Shown here: one piece after another, positions 24,869 through 32,397 of the stretch | How positions within the stretch are numbered: the stretch's first letter is position 1 | Layout of the letters: each line of letters opens with the position of its first letter | NCBI GenBank assembly: GCA_937944445.1 | Contig: CALDYP010000026.1 | Coordinates: 62,001 to 126,000, forward strand | Source of the DNA: an uncultured Anaerolineae bacterium | Lineage (GTDB): Bacteria > Chloroflexota > Anaerolineae > Aggregatilineales > Phototrophicaceae | DNA length: 64,000 nucleotides | Reading direction: 5' to 3' | Notes under the pieces: generated by a model | What the model was told of the DNA's origin: nothing | Database searches by the model: none | The model's input: the letters and a program-made list of their open reading frames with translations, nothing else | Position numbers and translations under genes: made by a program

Positions 24869-26587
24869 ATGGACACGGGTCGTCATCGGGTGCGTGCTGC
24901 ACGTCAACGGCAAGAGAGCCGCCAAAAGCGCCAGAGCATGGCCATTCCACAGAGCGAGGCCAACCGCAGACAGGGCAGCTTGCCCACCGTTCGCCTGCCA
25001 GACTTTGGCAAGCGATGGATCCAAGTGCTGGACTTTTTGTGGTACATACGGCATCACACCCCAGCTTTTCGCATCGGCGCGGGCTTATTGGCGATTGCCG
25101 CCCTTCTGTTTGTGCTAGGGACAATTTTCTCGCCTGTGGTGGGGTACAACGTGTGGGCGTTGAACACGCCGCTAGCCGGCCTTTCATTAGACGAAGCCAA
25201 CCGAGCCATCCAAACCACTTGGAATGATCGCATACGGATTCAGGTCTACCTTGAAGGAAATCGCCTGCAGACGATTACCCCCAGCCAGCTCGGCCTGACG
25301 CTCGACAGCGGCACGATGGCCCAACAGGCGATGGACGTGCGCTGGCAGGGCTTCCCGATGGGCTATGAAATTGCCCCTATCATCGACACGGACTTTGCAA
25401 CTGCCCAGAGCTATCTGCTCGGCCTTGTCGATACCGTCTACGTGCCGTCCTATGACGCCGGCTTCGCATGGCGCGACAATCAGCTCGTGGGCGTGCCCGG
25501 CACACCCAGCCGTGAGTTAGACATCATGCTTGTGCTGGAAAACATCACGCGCAACCCAGCCCAGATCGTGCGAACGGGTCGGCTTGACCTGCTGACAAAG
25601 GCCACCCCGCCCAACTCTATCGATGCCACCCCCTATCTCGCTGATGCACAGCGCTTCATCGAGCAAAACTTCCGCCTCATCGGCTACGACCCATTCACCA
25701 ACGAAACCACCCCGTGGACGAGCACGCGCGAGGAAATCGCCCGCTGGCTGGCGGTTGGGCCGCGCGGCCTCACCGTACGCGAGCCAGCCTTCCGCGCCTT
25801 CCTTGAGGCGATCAACGGCCAGCTTCGCAGCGAAGGCCAACGGCGCTACCTCGACCCGCGCGAGGCGATCACGCAACTGCAAGCGGCGCTCGACCAAGTG
25901 AGCGACCGCGCCTACCTGCGCGTGCGCTACGAGCCGACTACGCTCGAGGTGCAGCGCGGCGATTGGGGCCAGCGCATCGCCCGCCGCATGGGCCTCCCGT
26001 TCGGGTTGATCGCCGAAGTCAACCCCAACGTCAATTGGAACCAGCTAGCGGTCGGCACGGTCATCAACCTGCCCACGCGCGATCTCGTCGTGCCGATCAC
26101 CCCTGTGCCCAACAAGCGCATCGTGGTCGATCTCGACCGGCGCTACCTCGTCGCCTACGAAAACGGCGAGGTCGTGATGAGCTGGCGCGTGTCGATCGGG
26201 CGGCGCGATGCGCCTACCATCCCCGGCGTGTTTCAGATTTTGAGCCACGCTGAGAAAGCCTACGGCAGCGGCTTCAGCTTGTGTGGGGATGCCGGCTGCT
26301 CTCAGTGGGAGATGTCGTATTTCATGGGCATCTACGAGATCAGCCCCGGCCTCATGAACGGCTTCCACGGGGCAGTCTTGCTGCCCAACGGCGCTTACCT
26401 CGACGATGGCCAGATCGGCAACGCCAGCACGTTCGGCTGCGTGATGGGCAACAACGAGCAAAGCCGCCAACTGTTCGAATGGGCTGAGAAGGGCACGATG
26501 GTCGAAATCATCTCATCCGAGTTCCCACCCCAAAGCGACATCGGTCGAAAGGCGATGGACTACATCAGCCGAACGTATGGTGTGTAA
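24869..26587 (+). CDS. membrane-anchored L,D-transpeptidase (YkuD) with LysM-like segment
   Basis: About 572 residues. A basic cytoplasmic N-terminus (1-65) and one membrane helix (about 70-95) precede a long peptidoglycan-binding-type region (LNTPLAGLSLDEA, typical of domains ahead of YkuD). A LysM-like segment follows (LEVQRGDWGQRIARRMGLPF, NPNVNWNQLAVGTVINLP), then the YkuD domain. The catalytic Cys is about 524 in STFGC, and the upstream His is in GFHGAV. The Arg that usually follows the S-x-G-C motif is absent (VMGNN). L,D-transpeptidases form 3-3 crosslinks or attach proteins to peptidoglycan. ATG 24869 is chosen; a TTG five codons upstream is possible, and no strong ribosome site decides. 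Confidence 0.85.
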   Translation: MDTGRHRVRAARQRQESRQKRQSMAIPQSEANRRQGSLPTVRLPDFGKRWIQVLDFLWYIRHHTPAFRIGAGLLAIAALLFVLGTIFSPVVGYNVWALNTPLAGLSLDEANRAIQTTWNDRIRIQVYLEGNRLQTITPSQLGLTLDSGTMAQQAMDVRWQGFPMGYEIAPIIDTDFATAQSYLLGLVDTVYVPSYDAGFAWRDNQLVGVPGTPSRELDIMLVLENITRNPAQIVRTGRLDLLTKATPPNSIDATPYLADAQRFIEQNFRLIGYDPFTNETTPWTSTREEIARWLAVGPRGLTVREPAFRAFLEAINGQLRSEGQRRYLDPREAITQLQAALDQVSDRAYLRVRYEPTTLEVQRGDWGQRIARRMGLPFGLIAEVNPNVNWNQLAVGTVINLPTRDLVVPITPVPNKRIVVDLDRRYLVAYENGEVVMSWRVSIGRRDAPTIPGVFQILSHAEKAYGSGFSLCGDAGCSQWEMSYFMGIYEISPGLMNGFHGAVLLPNGAYLDDGQIGNASTFGCVMGNNEQSRQLFEWAEKGTMVEIISSEFPPQSDIGRKAMDYISRTYGV

Positions 26588-26626
26588 AAGCTGATTTAAT
26601 GGAAACGATAAAACAAATTTGCTCCA

Positions 26627-26680
26627 TGAGTTTTGTCAAAATTGCTTGACAAAACTCAGCATTTGTCTATAAGATATAAG
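26627..26680 (+). promoter_or_regulatory. promoter with overlapping palindromic operator
   Basis: TTGACA (26646-26651), a 16-base spacer and TATAAG (26668-26673, repeated at 26675-26680). The -35 is embedded in a perfect 13-bp inverted repeat (26627-26639 / 26646-26658, outer bases TGAGTTTTGTCAA). A second repeat, TTGTCTAT (26663-26670) / ATAGACAA (26682-26689), spans the -10. Both suggest a repressor-controlled promoter. Confidence 0.6.
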
Positions 26681-26789
26681 CATAGACAAGGTGAAGCTTC
26701 AAACTAGATTTATTGCAATATACTTTCTTTCACAAGCTTCACCCGGCAAATCAATGCCCCTCAGATGAGGGGCATTTTCATTTTTTTAA
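26681..26789 (+). ncRNA. candidate small RNA, about 100 nt
   Basis: A promoter lies immediately upstream and a Rho-independent terminator closes the unit, with no ORF on the plus strand. The transcript would contain a 10-bp stem GGTGAAGCTT (26690-26699) / AAGCTTCACC (26734-26743) around a 34-base AU-rich, mostly unpaired loop, then the terminator hairpin. The stretch is much more A/T-rich than its neighbours. It lies between the L,D-transpeptidase stop and the 3' end of convergent icd. No known RNA family is recognised. An alternative is a read-through 3' UTR of the upstream gene. Confidence 0.5.
26753..26789 (+). terminator. strong Rho-independent terminator
   Basis: A 10-bp stem AATGCCCCTC / GAGGGGCATT with a 4-base loop (26753-26776), followed by a T-rich tail with seven T at 26781-26787. 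Oriented on the plus strand; read from icd's side it lacks a T-run. Confidence 0.85.
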
Positions 26790-26813
26790 CTTCTCTTCAT
26801 TTTCGATAAGCGT

Positions 26814-28070
26814 TTATACATGCGCCATATTGTCGATCAGAGTGGTGGCGAATTCGCTGGTTTTAACCTCTTTCGCCCCCTCCATCTGACGGGCAAAGTC
26901 ATACGTTACGACTTTGTCAGCAATCGTCTTTTCATACGCGCAGGTGATGAGGTCAGCCGCTTCAAACCAGCCGATATGTTCCAGCATCATCACGCCGCTG
27001 AACAGCAGCGACCCCGGGTTGACTTTGTCGAGGTTGGTGTACTTGGGGGCCGTGCCATGTGTGGCCTCGAACAGCGCCACTTCATCCCCTACGTTTGCGC
27101 CGGGCGCGATGCCCACACCGCCCACCTCCGCTGCAATCGCATCGCTCAGATAGTCCCCGTTCAGGTTTGTCGTGGCGATCACGTCATGTTCGCTGGGGCG
27201 CAGCAGCATCTTCTGGAACATGATGTCGGCGATGGTGTCTTGGATCAAAATTTTGCCTTCAGGAACCTTGCCGCCGTGATTTTTCTCCACTTCGGCCCAA
27301 CTGATCGTCTCGTTGGAGAATTCTTGCGCGGCCACTTCATAGCCCCACTTCATGAACGCGCCCTCTGTGAACTTCTGGATGTTGCCCTTGTGGACGAGCG
27401 TCACACTCTTACGCTTGCGCTCAATAGCATACTTGATTGCGGCGCGGATCAAGCGCTTGCTGCCGAACTCGCTCACTGGCTTAATGCCCAAGCCGCTGCC
27501 CTCGAAGAAACCCGTCGCGCCCATCTCTTCACGCAGGAATTTTTCCAGCTTGGCTTGCTCCGGGCTGCCAGCCTCGTACTCGATCCCAGCGTAGATGTCC
27601 TCCGTGTTCTCACGGAAGATCACCACGTCGATGTCCTCGGGGTGGCGCAGCGGGCTAGGCACACCCTGATAGTAACGCACTGGACGAATGCACTGATACA
27701 AGTCGAGCACTTGGCGCAGCGTCACATTCAAACTGCGGAACCCGCCGCCGACCGGCGTCGTGAGCGGCCCTTTGATCCCCACTTTGAACTCACGCAGCGC
27801 GTCGAACGTCTCTTCTGGCATGTAGTTGCCGTCGTAGATGCTCGCGGCTTTTTCGCCCGTGTAGACTTCCATCCAGCTTACTTTTTTCTTGCCATGATAC
27901 GCTTTTTCGACCGCAGCATCCCAAATCCGTTTGCTGGCTGTCATGATGTCGTAACCGATCCCATCGCCTTCAATGAACAACAAAATAGGGTTATCGGTCA
28001 CGATCATCTTGCCATCAACAAAACGAATCTTGTCGCCCTGTGATGGGACGACTACTTTTTCATAACCCAT
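26814..28070 (-). CDS. icd: isocitrate dehydrogenase, NADP-type
   Basis: Oxidative decarboxylation of isocitrate to 2-oxoglutarate in the TCA cycle. 418 residues, colinear with E. coli Icd. The substrate loop [13 protein letters not shown] includes the Ser that AceK phosphorylates in enterobacteria. The metal-binding Asp lies in the region around LNGDYLSD. The cofactor segment [17 protein letters not shown] has the Lys-Tyr pair that selects NADP over NAD. Monocistronic with its own -10 box. Confidence 0.96.
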   Translation of the reverse strand: MGYEKVVVPSQGDKIRFVDGKMIVTDNPILLFIEGDGIGYDIMTASKRIWDAAVEKAYHGKKKVSWMEVYTGEKAASIYDGNYMPEETFDALREFKVGIKGPLTTPVGGGFRSLNVTLRQVLDLYQCIRPVRYYQGVPSPLRHPEDIDVVIFRENTEDIYAGIEYEAGSPEQAKLEKFLREEMGATGFFEGSGLGIKPVSEFGSKRLIRAAIKYAIERKRKSVTLVHKGNIQKFTEGAFMKWGYEVAAQEFSNETISWAEVEKNHGGKVPEGKILIQDTIADIMFQKMLLRPSEHDVIATTNLNGDYLSDAIAAEVGGVGIAPGANVGDEVALFEATHGTAPKYTNLDKVNPGSLLFSGVMMLEHIGWFEAADLITCAYEKTIADKVVTYDFARQMEGAKEVKTSEFATTLIDNMAHV

Positions 28071-28118
28071 TGCTCAACCAGTCCTTTGTGTGAGAATGAT
28101 TAATTAAATGCCCCTTTG

Positions 28119-28124
28119 ATTATA
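28119..28124 (-). promoter_or_regulatory. -10 element for icd
   Basis: A perfect TATAAT on the minus strand at 28124-28119, about 50 bases before the icd ATG; the -35 match is weak. AAAGGA serves as ribosome site, 11 bases from the ATG. Confidence 0.45.
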
Positions 28125-28162
28125 GCACCAAAGCGTCTAATGCAGTTTTAAAATTAGATACG

Positions 28163-28365
28163 GGGTAGGGCGTAGATACGCCCGCGCCGCCAGCCGAAGC
28201 CCCTTCAGGCGGAGCGCCCCAGCCGAGTACTTGAGCGCTCAGCGGCCTGAGACACGCCCGCGGCTGAAGCCCTTGCAGACGCGACATCGTAGGGACAGAG
28301 CCTGCCCTGTCCGTTGGTTTCCCCCCCTCGACGGGCGCGACAGGTCGCGTCCCTGCGCGGCGTGT
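28163..28365. repeat. mosaic of intergenic dyad repeats between icd and tRNA-Val
   Basis: This gene-free stretch is a chain of short inverted repeats: GGGCGTA/TACGCCC at 28168-28183; a 44-base unit at 28201-28244 ending in a palindrome around GAGCGCTC; GGACAG/CTGTCC around 28295-28315; and a GGGCGCGAC / TCGCGTCCC dyad around 28335-28360. The 44-base unit matches the core of the MITE-like element at 32.2 kb (38 of 44 positions by hand). No ORF with coding character is present. From 28366 to 28463 nothing is recognisable. Confidence 0.6.
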
Positions 28366-28463
28366 GCTTCGCTATGTCGGCTCAGTTCCGTGTTAATTTT
28401 TCAAACCACTTCAGATACTTTCATTTGTTTGTGTCGTCTCTACTCAACACAAGCGCCGAACAA

Positions 28464-28492
28464 CAAAAAAAGCCCCGCCAAATCGCGGAGCT
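28464..28492 (-). terminator. terminator after tRNA-Val
   Basis: On the minus strand an 8-bp stem AGCTCCGC / GCGGGGCT (one G-T wobble), 6-base loop, then seven T. It lies 8 bases beyond the tRNA 3' end. Confidence 0.8.
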
Positions 28493-28499
28493 TTTACTG

Positions 28500-28573
<74 letters not shown>

Positions 28574-28637
28574 TGTTGTTGTGACTCATACTGTAGCATC
28601 ATAAACTGCGAAAATCAAGATCAAATACGGCCGACAA

Positions 28638-29453
28638 ATGCCCCATCTCATCCTGCTTTGCGTTGTCCTGCTTCTATCTGCTTGCGCCACGGTGGATGTG
28701 CCACAGCCGATTGTGCGCGGCAGCGCTCAGATCGAATCCGTCCCCATAGAGACACTTGCTGCGCCAGCCAGCGCACTAACTTTTGATTGGCAGATGATCG
28801 CGCCGGGCGTGGAAGTGCGCACGATTGCTCCGCCGCAGTCGGCGCTCGCTCAGATGGTCGTCGTGCGCCTTGACCCCGCGCAGGTGCAGTTCCGCGTCCA
28901 CTATCAGCCCGGCCAGCCGCGCTTGATCGGCGAGTGGCAGGCCGAACTGCCAGACGCTGCGGTGATCGTCAACGCCAACTTCTTCACGCCTGAGCACCTC
29001 ATCACCGGCCTGCTCGTCAGCGATAGGCAAGTGTTCGGGCGCAGTTTCACCGATCGCGGCGGCATGTTCAGCGTTCAGAACGGCCAGCCAGTCATCCAGT
29101 CGCTCATCGCTCAGCCGCACGATGGCCGCCCGCTGGAACAAGCAGTTCAAGCCTTCCCGATGCTAGTGCATGAGCGCGCAGCGGCCTATCAACGCGCAAC
29201 AGACACCCGCGCCAGCCGCCGCACCGTCATCGGCATGGACAGTCAAGGTCGCGTCCTGTTGATGGCCACTCCGGGCATCGGGCTTGGCCTCTACGACTTG
29301 AGCCAATACCTCGCCAACACTGACCTTGATCTCGTGACGGCTTTCAACCTTGACGGGGGCCGCAGCACGATGATGGCTATCGCGGCCACGCGCTACGTCA
29401 TCAACTCGTTTGACGCCGTGCCTGCTGTGCTGGCGGTCTACCCACAAGGCTGA
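28638..29453 (+). CDS. lipoprotein with NAGPA-type phosphodiester glycosidase domain
   Basis: 271 residues. The signal peptide ends in a lipobox LLLSAC (Cys16), so it is a diacylglyceryl-modified lipoprotein, consistent with lgt in the same window. The mature part is a NAGPA (PF09992-like) domain: VVVRLDPAQVQF, VIVNANFFTPE, and the diagnostic AFNLDGGRSTMM near the C-terminus. The family cleaves sugar-phosphodiester linkages, possibly in cell-wall teichoic-acid-like polymers or extracellular glycans. A perfect 18-base palindrome begins at its stop codon. Confidence 0.85.
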   Translation: MPHLILLCVVLLLSACATVDVPQPIVRGSAQIESVPIETLAAPASALTFDWQMIAPGVEVRTIAPPQSALAQMVVVRLDPAQVQFRVHYQPGQPRLIGEWQAELPDAAVIVNANFFTPEHLITGLLVSDRQVFGRSFTDRGGMFSVQNGQPVIQSLIAQPHDGRPLEQAVQAFPMLVHERAAAYQRATDTRASRRTVIGMDSQGRVLLMATPGIGLGLYDLSQYLANTDLDLVTAFNLDGGRSTMMAIAATRYVINSFDAVPAVLAVYPQG

Positions 29454-29468
29454 CTGGTGCACCAGTCA
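29451..29468. repeat. perfect 18-base palindrome spanning a stop codon
   Basis: TGACTGGTGCACCAGTCA begins with the TGA stop of the NAGPA lipoprotein gene. No T-run follows, so an operator or processing hairpin is as likely as a terminator. Confidence 0.5.
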
Positions 29469-29524
29469 TCTTGCGCTCAGTAAGTTTGTATAGGCTGATG
29501 TTTCACTTCACTAGGGAGTAGTGT

Positions 29525-30496
29525 ATGAAAAAACTGTTAGGTTTTGTGATCGTGTTCGTGCTCATCAGCGTGGGCATTACTGGGGGTGTCGTCGCCTATC
29601 AGAACCGCCCTTTTACGCCATCCAGCGCGCCAGAGCAGGCACAGGTCATCTCATTTGAAACGCCTGTGCTCGGCTGGGTTCCAGAAGGGATCGTGTGGGA
29701 TGAGGTCGGTGGCAGCTTCATCGTCGGGTCGCTGCTGCGTGGGGACGTGTCGCGGGTGTTTTCGGATGGGCGCTTTGAGACGATCATCCGTGATGAGATC
29801 CTGCTCTCGACGGTTGGGCTGGCCATTGACGAACAACGGCAGCGCCTGCTCGTCACCAGCAGCGGCGCAACAGCTTTCTTCGGCCAAGCAGGGGCCGCAC
29901 GGTTGGCCGCATACGACCTCGCCACAGGCCAGCGGCGCTTCCACGTCGATTTGGCCGCCCTCGTGGGCAGCGGGCGCAACTTCGCCAACGACGTTACCGC
30001 TGCGCCCGACGGCACAGCTTACGTCACTGACAGCTTCACCAGCGTCGTGTACGCGGTGACGTTGGACGGGGAGGCTCGCGTGCTGGTGGACGATCCACTC
30101 TTGAGCAGCAGCTTCCTCGGCGCAAACGGGATCGTCTATCACCCTGACGGCTTCCTGTTAGTGGCCAACAGCGGCGAAAAGACGCTGCTCAAGATCACGC
30201 TGGACGAGACCCCCACCGTGAGCCGCGTTGAGCTAGACATCCCGTTCGGCGCAGACGGCATGGCGCTGGCTGAGGACGGCACGTTGTTCGCAGTCGCCCG
30301 CGATGCGGAAAACCGCCAGTTCATCGCCGCCGCTATCAGCGATGACGACTGGCTGAGCGCCCGCGTGCAGCGCGTGGCTGAAACGGACGGGAACGCCACC
30401 ACCCTCACGCTGGTGAACGGCGCTCCCGCTTACGTCAACGCCTATTTGAACGAGTTCTTGCGTCGCAGCTATCAAATCGTACAGCTAAGCCCGTGA
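29525..30496 (+). CDS. membrane-anchored SMP-30/NHL-like beta-propeller protein
   Basis: 323 residues. An N-terminal signal anchor (about 4-25; LLGFVIVFVLISVGITGGVVA) is followed by a six-bladed-propeller-type repeat pattern. Recurrent motifs are GIVWDEVGGSFIVGSL, GLAIDEQRQRLLVTS, DVTAAPDGTAYVTDS, GIVYHPDGFLLVANS and GMALAEDGTLFAVA. This is typical of SMP-30/gluconolactonase-like proteins (Asn/Asp at strand ends). It acts outside the membrane; substrate unknown. Its stop region overlaps the convergent aspartokinase gene by 12 bases. Confidence 0.78.
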   Translation: MKKLLGFVIVFVLISVGITGGVVAYQNRPFTPSSAPEQAQVISFETPVLGWVPEGIVWDEVGGSFIVGSLLRGDVSRVFSDGRFETIIRDEILLSTVGLAIDEQRQRLLVTSSGATAFFGQAGAARLAAYDLATGQRRFHVDLAALVGSGRNFANDVTAAPDGTAYVTDSFTSVVYAVTLDGEARVLVDDPLLSSSFLGANGIVYHPDGFLLVANSGEKTLLKITLDETPTVSRVELDIPFGADGMALAEDGTLFAVARDAENRQFIAAAISDDDWLSARVQRVAETDGNATTLTLVNGAPAYVNAYLNEFLRRSYQIVQLSP

Positions 30497-31912
30497 TGGC
30501 TCCGCCTGCGCGGCTTCTAGCGCGAGGTCGTGCAGGCGCTCCACTGCCACGGGAATATCACGCTCGTCCACCACAAACGAGATGCTGCACTCCGATGAAC
30601 CTTGCGCGATGGACAGCACGTTCACGTTGTTGTTGCCCATGATGCTGAACACCTTGCCGGCCACGCCGGGGCGATGGCGCATCCCCGCGCCGACCACCGT
30701 CACGATGGCCACTTCTCCCATCACGTCCACGCTGTCAACGTCCTGCCGCGCAATCTCTGCCGCCAGTTCCTGCTCGACCATTTCTTTTACAGCCTGTGCT
30801 TTCTGATCGACCACAGTGAAGCAAAAGCTCTGCTCCGAGGACGACTGCGAGATCATCAGGATGCTGGCCCCCGCGCGCGCCGTGGCGAGGAAGGTGCGCC
30901 CCGCGATGCCCGGCACGCCCAACATCCCCTTGCCGCTCACCGTGAGCATGCTCACCTTGCGAACGCACGTCACCGCGCGGATGAAATGGCCGGTATCTTG
31001 CGTCTCCGCGCCGATCAACGTCCCCGGGTGGCGCGGGTTGAAGGTGTTGCGCACGCGCAGCGGGATCTTCTTCTGGATGATCGGCTGCACGGTCTTGGGG
31101 TGCAGCACCTTCGCGCCGTAGAACGCCAGCTCGCCCACCTCGGCGTAGCTCACATACGGCAGCACCTTTGCCCGCCTGTCCAGCCGCGGGTCAGTTGTCA
31201 TCACCCCGTCCACGTCCGTCCAGATGATGAGTTCGTCGCTGTTGAGGTAAGCAGCAAAGATCGACGCGCTGAAGTCGCTGCCGCCGCGCCCGAGCGTCGT
31301 CACAGCGCCGCTGCGCGCCGCGCCGATGAAGCCCGTCAGCACCGGCACGACGCCCGATTCAACGATGGGGCGCAGATGGCTGTGGATGCGCTCTGCCGTT
31401 TCAAGCCACAGCGGTTCTGCGTTCTGATGGTCGTCGTTGGTGATGATGTACTGGCTAGCGTCGAGCGCCTGCGCGTGCAGACCGCGATCCGCCATGACCG
31501 CCGCCACCATGCGGCTGCTCATGCGCTCACCATAGCTGACGATTGCATCCATGATGCGCGGGGTGGCCTCGCCGAGGATGCTGATCGCCTCACACAAGTC
31601 TTGATGTTTGCGCAGCATCGCGTCTAGTTGGCCGAGGATGTCATCACGGTTGCGGCCTGCGGGCATCAGCTCGTGCAGCGCGTTGGTGTGCTTGTCGCGG
31701 ATCTCGTTGTTGAGCTGGATGAACCCCCACTTGTCGCCTTTGACCGCTGCCTGCACCGAGTTGAGCAGCATATCCGTCACCCCGGACATCGCCGAGACAA
31801 CGACCGCGACCTGATGACCTGCCGACACCGCCTCTTGCACGATCTGCACGACGTTTTCAATCGCTTGTGCGCTGCCAACAGATGTGCCCCCAAATTTCAT
31901 CGTGATGTTCAT
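30485..31912 (-). CDS. aspartate kinase (monofunctional, two ACT domains)
   Basis: Phosphorylates aspartate, the first step toward Lys, Met, Thr and Ile. 475 residues from ATG 31912, which begins MNITMKFGGTSVGS (the kinase signature). The frame is open upstream but that part overlaps the terminator. The catalytic core has TTLGRGGSDFSA and WTDVDGVMTTDP. The two C-terminal ACT domains (from about 325) contain VSGKGMLGVPGIAGR and ISQSSSEQSFCF, which resemble the aspartokinase half of ThrA more than Bacillus LysC. That suggests threonine feedback. Upstream lie an intrinsic terminator and a Thr/Met leader peptide: transcription attenuation. No homoserine dehydrogenase is fused or adjacent. Confidence 0.93.
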   Translation of the reverse strand: MNITMKFGGTSVGSAQAIENVVQIVQEAVSAGHQVAVVVSAMSGVTDMLLNSVQAAVKGDKWGFIQLNNEIRDKHTNALHELMPAGRNRDDILGQLDAMLRKHQDLCEAISILGEATPRIMDAIVSYGERMSSRMVAAVMADRGLHAQALDASQYIITNDDHQNAEPLWLETAERIHSHLRPIVESGVVPVLTGFIGAARSGAVTTLGRGGSDFSASIFAAYLNSDELIIWTDVDGVMTTDPRLDRRAKVLPYVSYAEVGELAFYGAKVLHPKTVQPIIQKKIPLRVRNTFNPRHPGTLIGAETQDTGHFIRAVTCVRKVSMLTVSGKGMLGVPGIAGRTFLATARAGASILMISQSSSEQSFCFTVVDQKAQAVKEMVEQELAAEIARQDVDSVDVMGEVAIVTVVGAGMRHRPGVAGKVFSIMGNNNVNVLSIAQGSSECSISFVVDERDIPVAVERLHDLALEAAQAEPSRA

Positions 31913-31943
31913 GATCTCTGCGCCCTTTCCCACGCAACACAAA

Positions 31944-31976
31944 TAAAAAAAGGCGTGTGGTGGTTTCCACACGCCT
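31944..31976 (-). terminator. attenuator terminator before aspartokinase
   Basis: On the minus strand a perfect 10-bp stem AGGCGTGTGG / CCACACGCCT with a 6-base loop (31976-31951), followed by TTTTTTATTT. It lies 24 bases after the leader-peptide stop and 39 bases before the kinase ATG. Confidence 0.9.
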
Positions 31977-31999
31977 GATTGGCTTTCTCGCAGCTAGGA

Positions 32000-32071
32000 T
32001 CAGACCAAGCGGAAACGACCATGTGCGCGCAAATGCGCCATAGTGGTAGTCGTCATGGTCATAGTGGTCAT
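32000..32071 (-). CDS. threonine/methionine-rich leader peptide (attenuator)
   Basis: 23 codons from ATG 32071 to TGA 32002-32000. The first eleven residues are MTTMTMTTTTM: seven Thr and three internal Met codons, the amino acids made from the aspartokinase pathway. The rest reads AHLRAHGRFRLV. RNA downstream can fold in alternative ways. Segment 1, ATGACCATG (32062-32054, codons 4-6), pairs with segment 2, CATGGTCGT (32023-32015). Segment 2, GGTCGTTTCC (32020-32011), pairs 9 of 10 with segment 3, GGAAACCACC (31968-31959), inside the terminator. This is the 1:2 / 2:3 / 3:4 logic of thr-operon attenuation. No strong ribosome site precedes the ATG. Confidence 0.75.
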   Translation of the reverse strand: MTTMTMTTTTMAHLRAHGRFRLV

Positions 32072-32116
32072 GCTGTGGGACAGCATCGCACATCCTCGGT
32101 TGATCCCAACGCCTGA

Positions 32117-32145
32117 ACTGTACTGCGAGCGCGCGAAGCTGTCAA
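32117..32145 (-). promoter_or_regulatory. sigma70-type promoter of the aspartokinase leader transcript
   Basis: On the minus strand TTGACA (32145-32140), exactly 17 bases, TACAGT (32122-32117). The predicted start lies about 35-40 bases before the leader ATG. The MITE-like element ends 14 bases upstream of the -35. Confidence 0.7.
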
Positions 32146-32154
32146 GGAGTTAAG

Positions 32155-32293
32155 GTCTTTGGGAGTGTCTAAATTCGAACAGAGGACTCATCCAGCCCCC
32201 CTTCAGGGGGCGCGCCCTAGCCGAGTGCTTCAGCGCTCGGCGCGACGGTGAAGGCCGATGACTGTCTGTTTATCTCTAGACACTCCCAAGTCT
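32155..32293. mobile_element. MITE-like element, 131 bp, with terminal inverted repeats and GTCT duplication
   Basis: The ends are TTGGGAGTGTCTA (32159-32171) and its exact reverse complement (32277-32289). The similarity extends inward to AACAGA / TCTGTT, giving about 25-base ends with 20 matches. GTCT flanks both sides (32155-32158, 32290-32293), a probable target duplication. The interior holds palindromes (CCCCCTTCAGGGGG; around GCCGAGTGCTTCAGCGCTCGGC) and no ORF. A related 44-base core is at 28201-28244. From 32294 to 32397 nothing further is recognisable. Confidence 0.65.
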
Positions 32294-32397
32294 TTCTTTT
32301 CAGACGCGCTCGATCGATCCACTCGTAACCATTTTCATCAATCCCTCATCATTGCGCGTCATGCTCTGGTCATGATCCACAAGCAGACAGCACATCC

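Noticed and set aside
26820-28043. A 407-codon open frame antisense to icd
   Set aside because: Icd is unmistakable on the other strand; the antisense product is His/Arg/Val-rich with no domain.
28163-28365. Possible CRISPR array or origin in the dyad mosaic
   Set aside because: The repeats differ from each other, are not evenly spaced and have no cas genes or DnaA boxes near.
30602-31627. A 341-codon open frame antisense to aspartokinase
   Set aside because: Same reason: the kinase motifs are on the minus strand, and the antisense product is low-complexity.
31857-32093. A 78-codon minus-strand frame through the attenuator
   Set aside because: It runs through the terminator hairpin and its His/Asp/Tyr-rich start is the +1 shadow of the Thr/Met leader codons.
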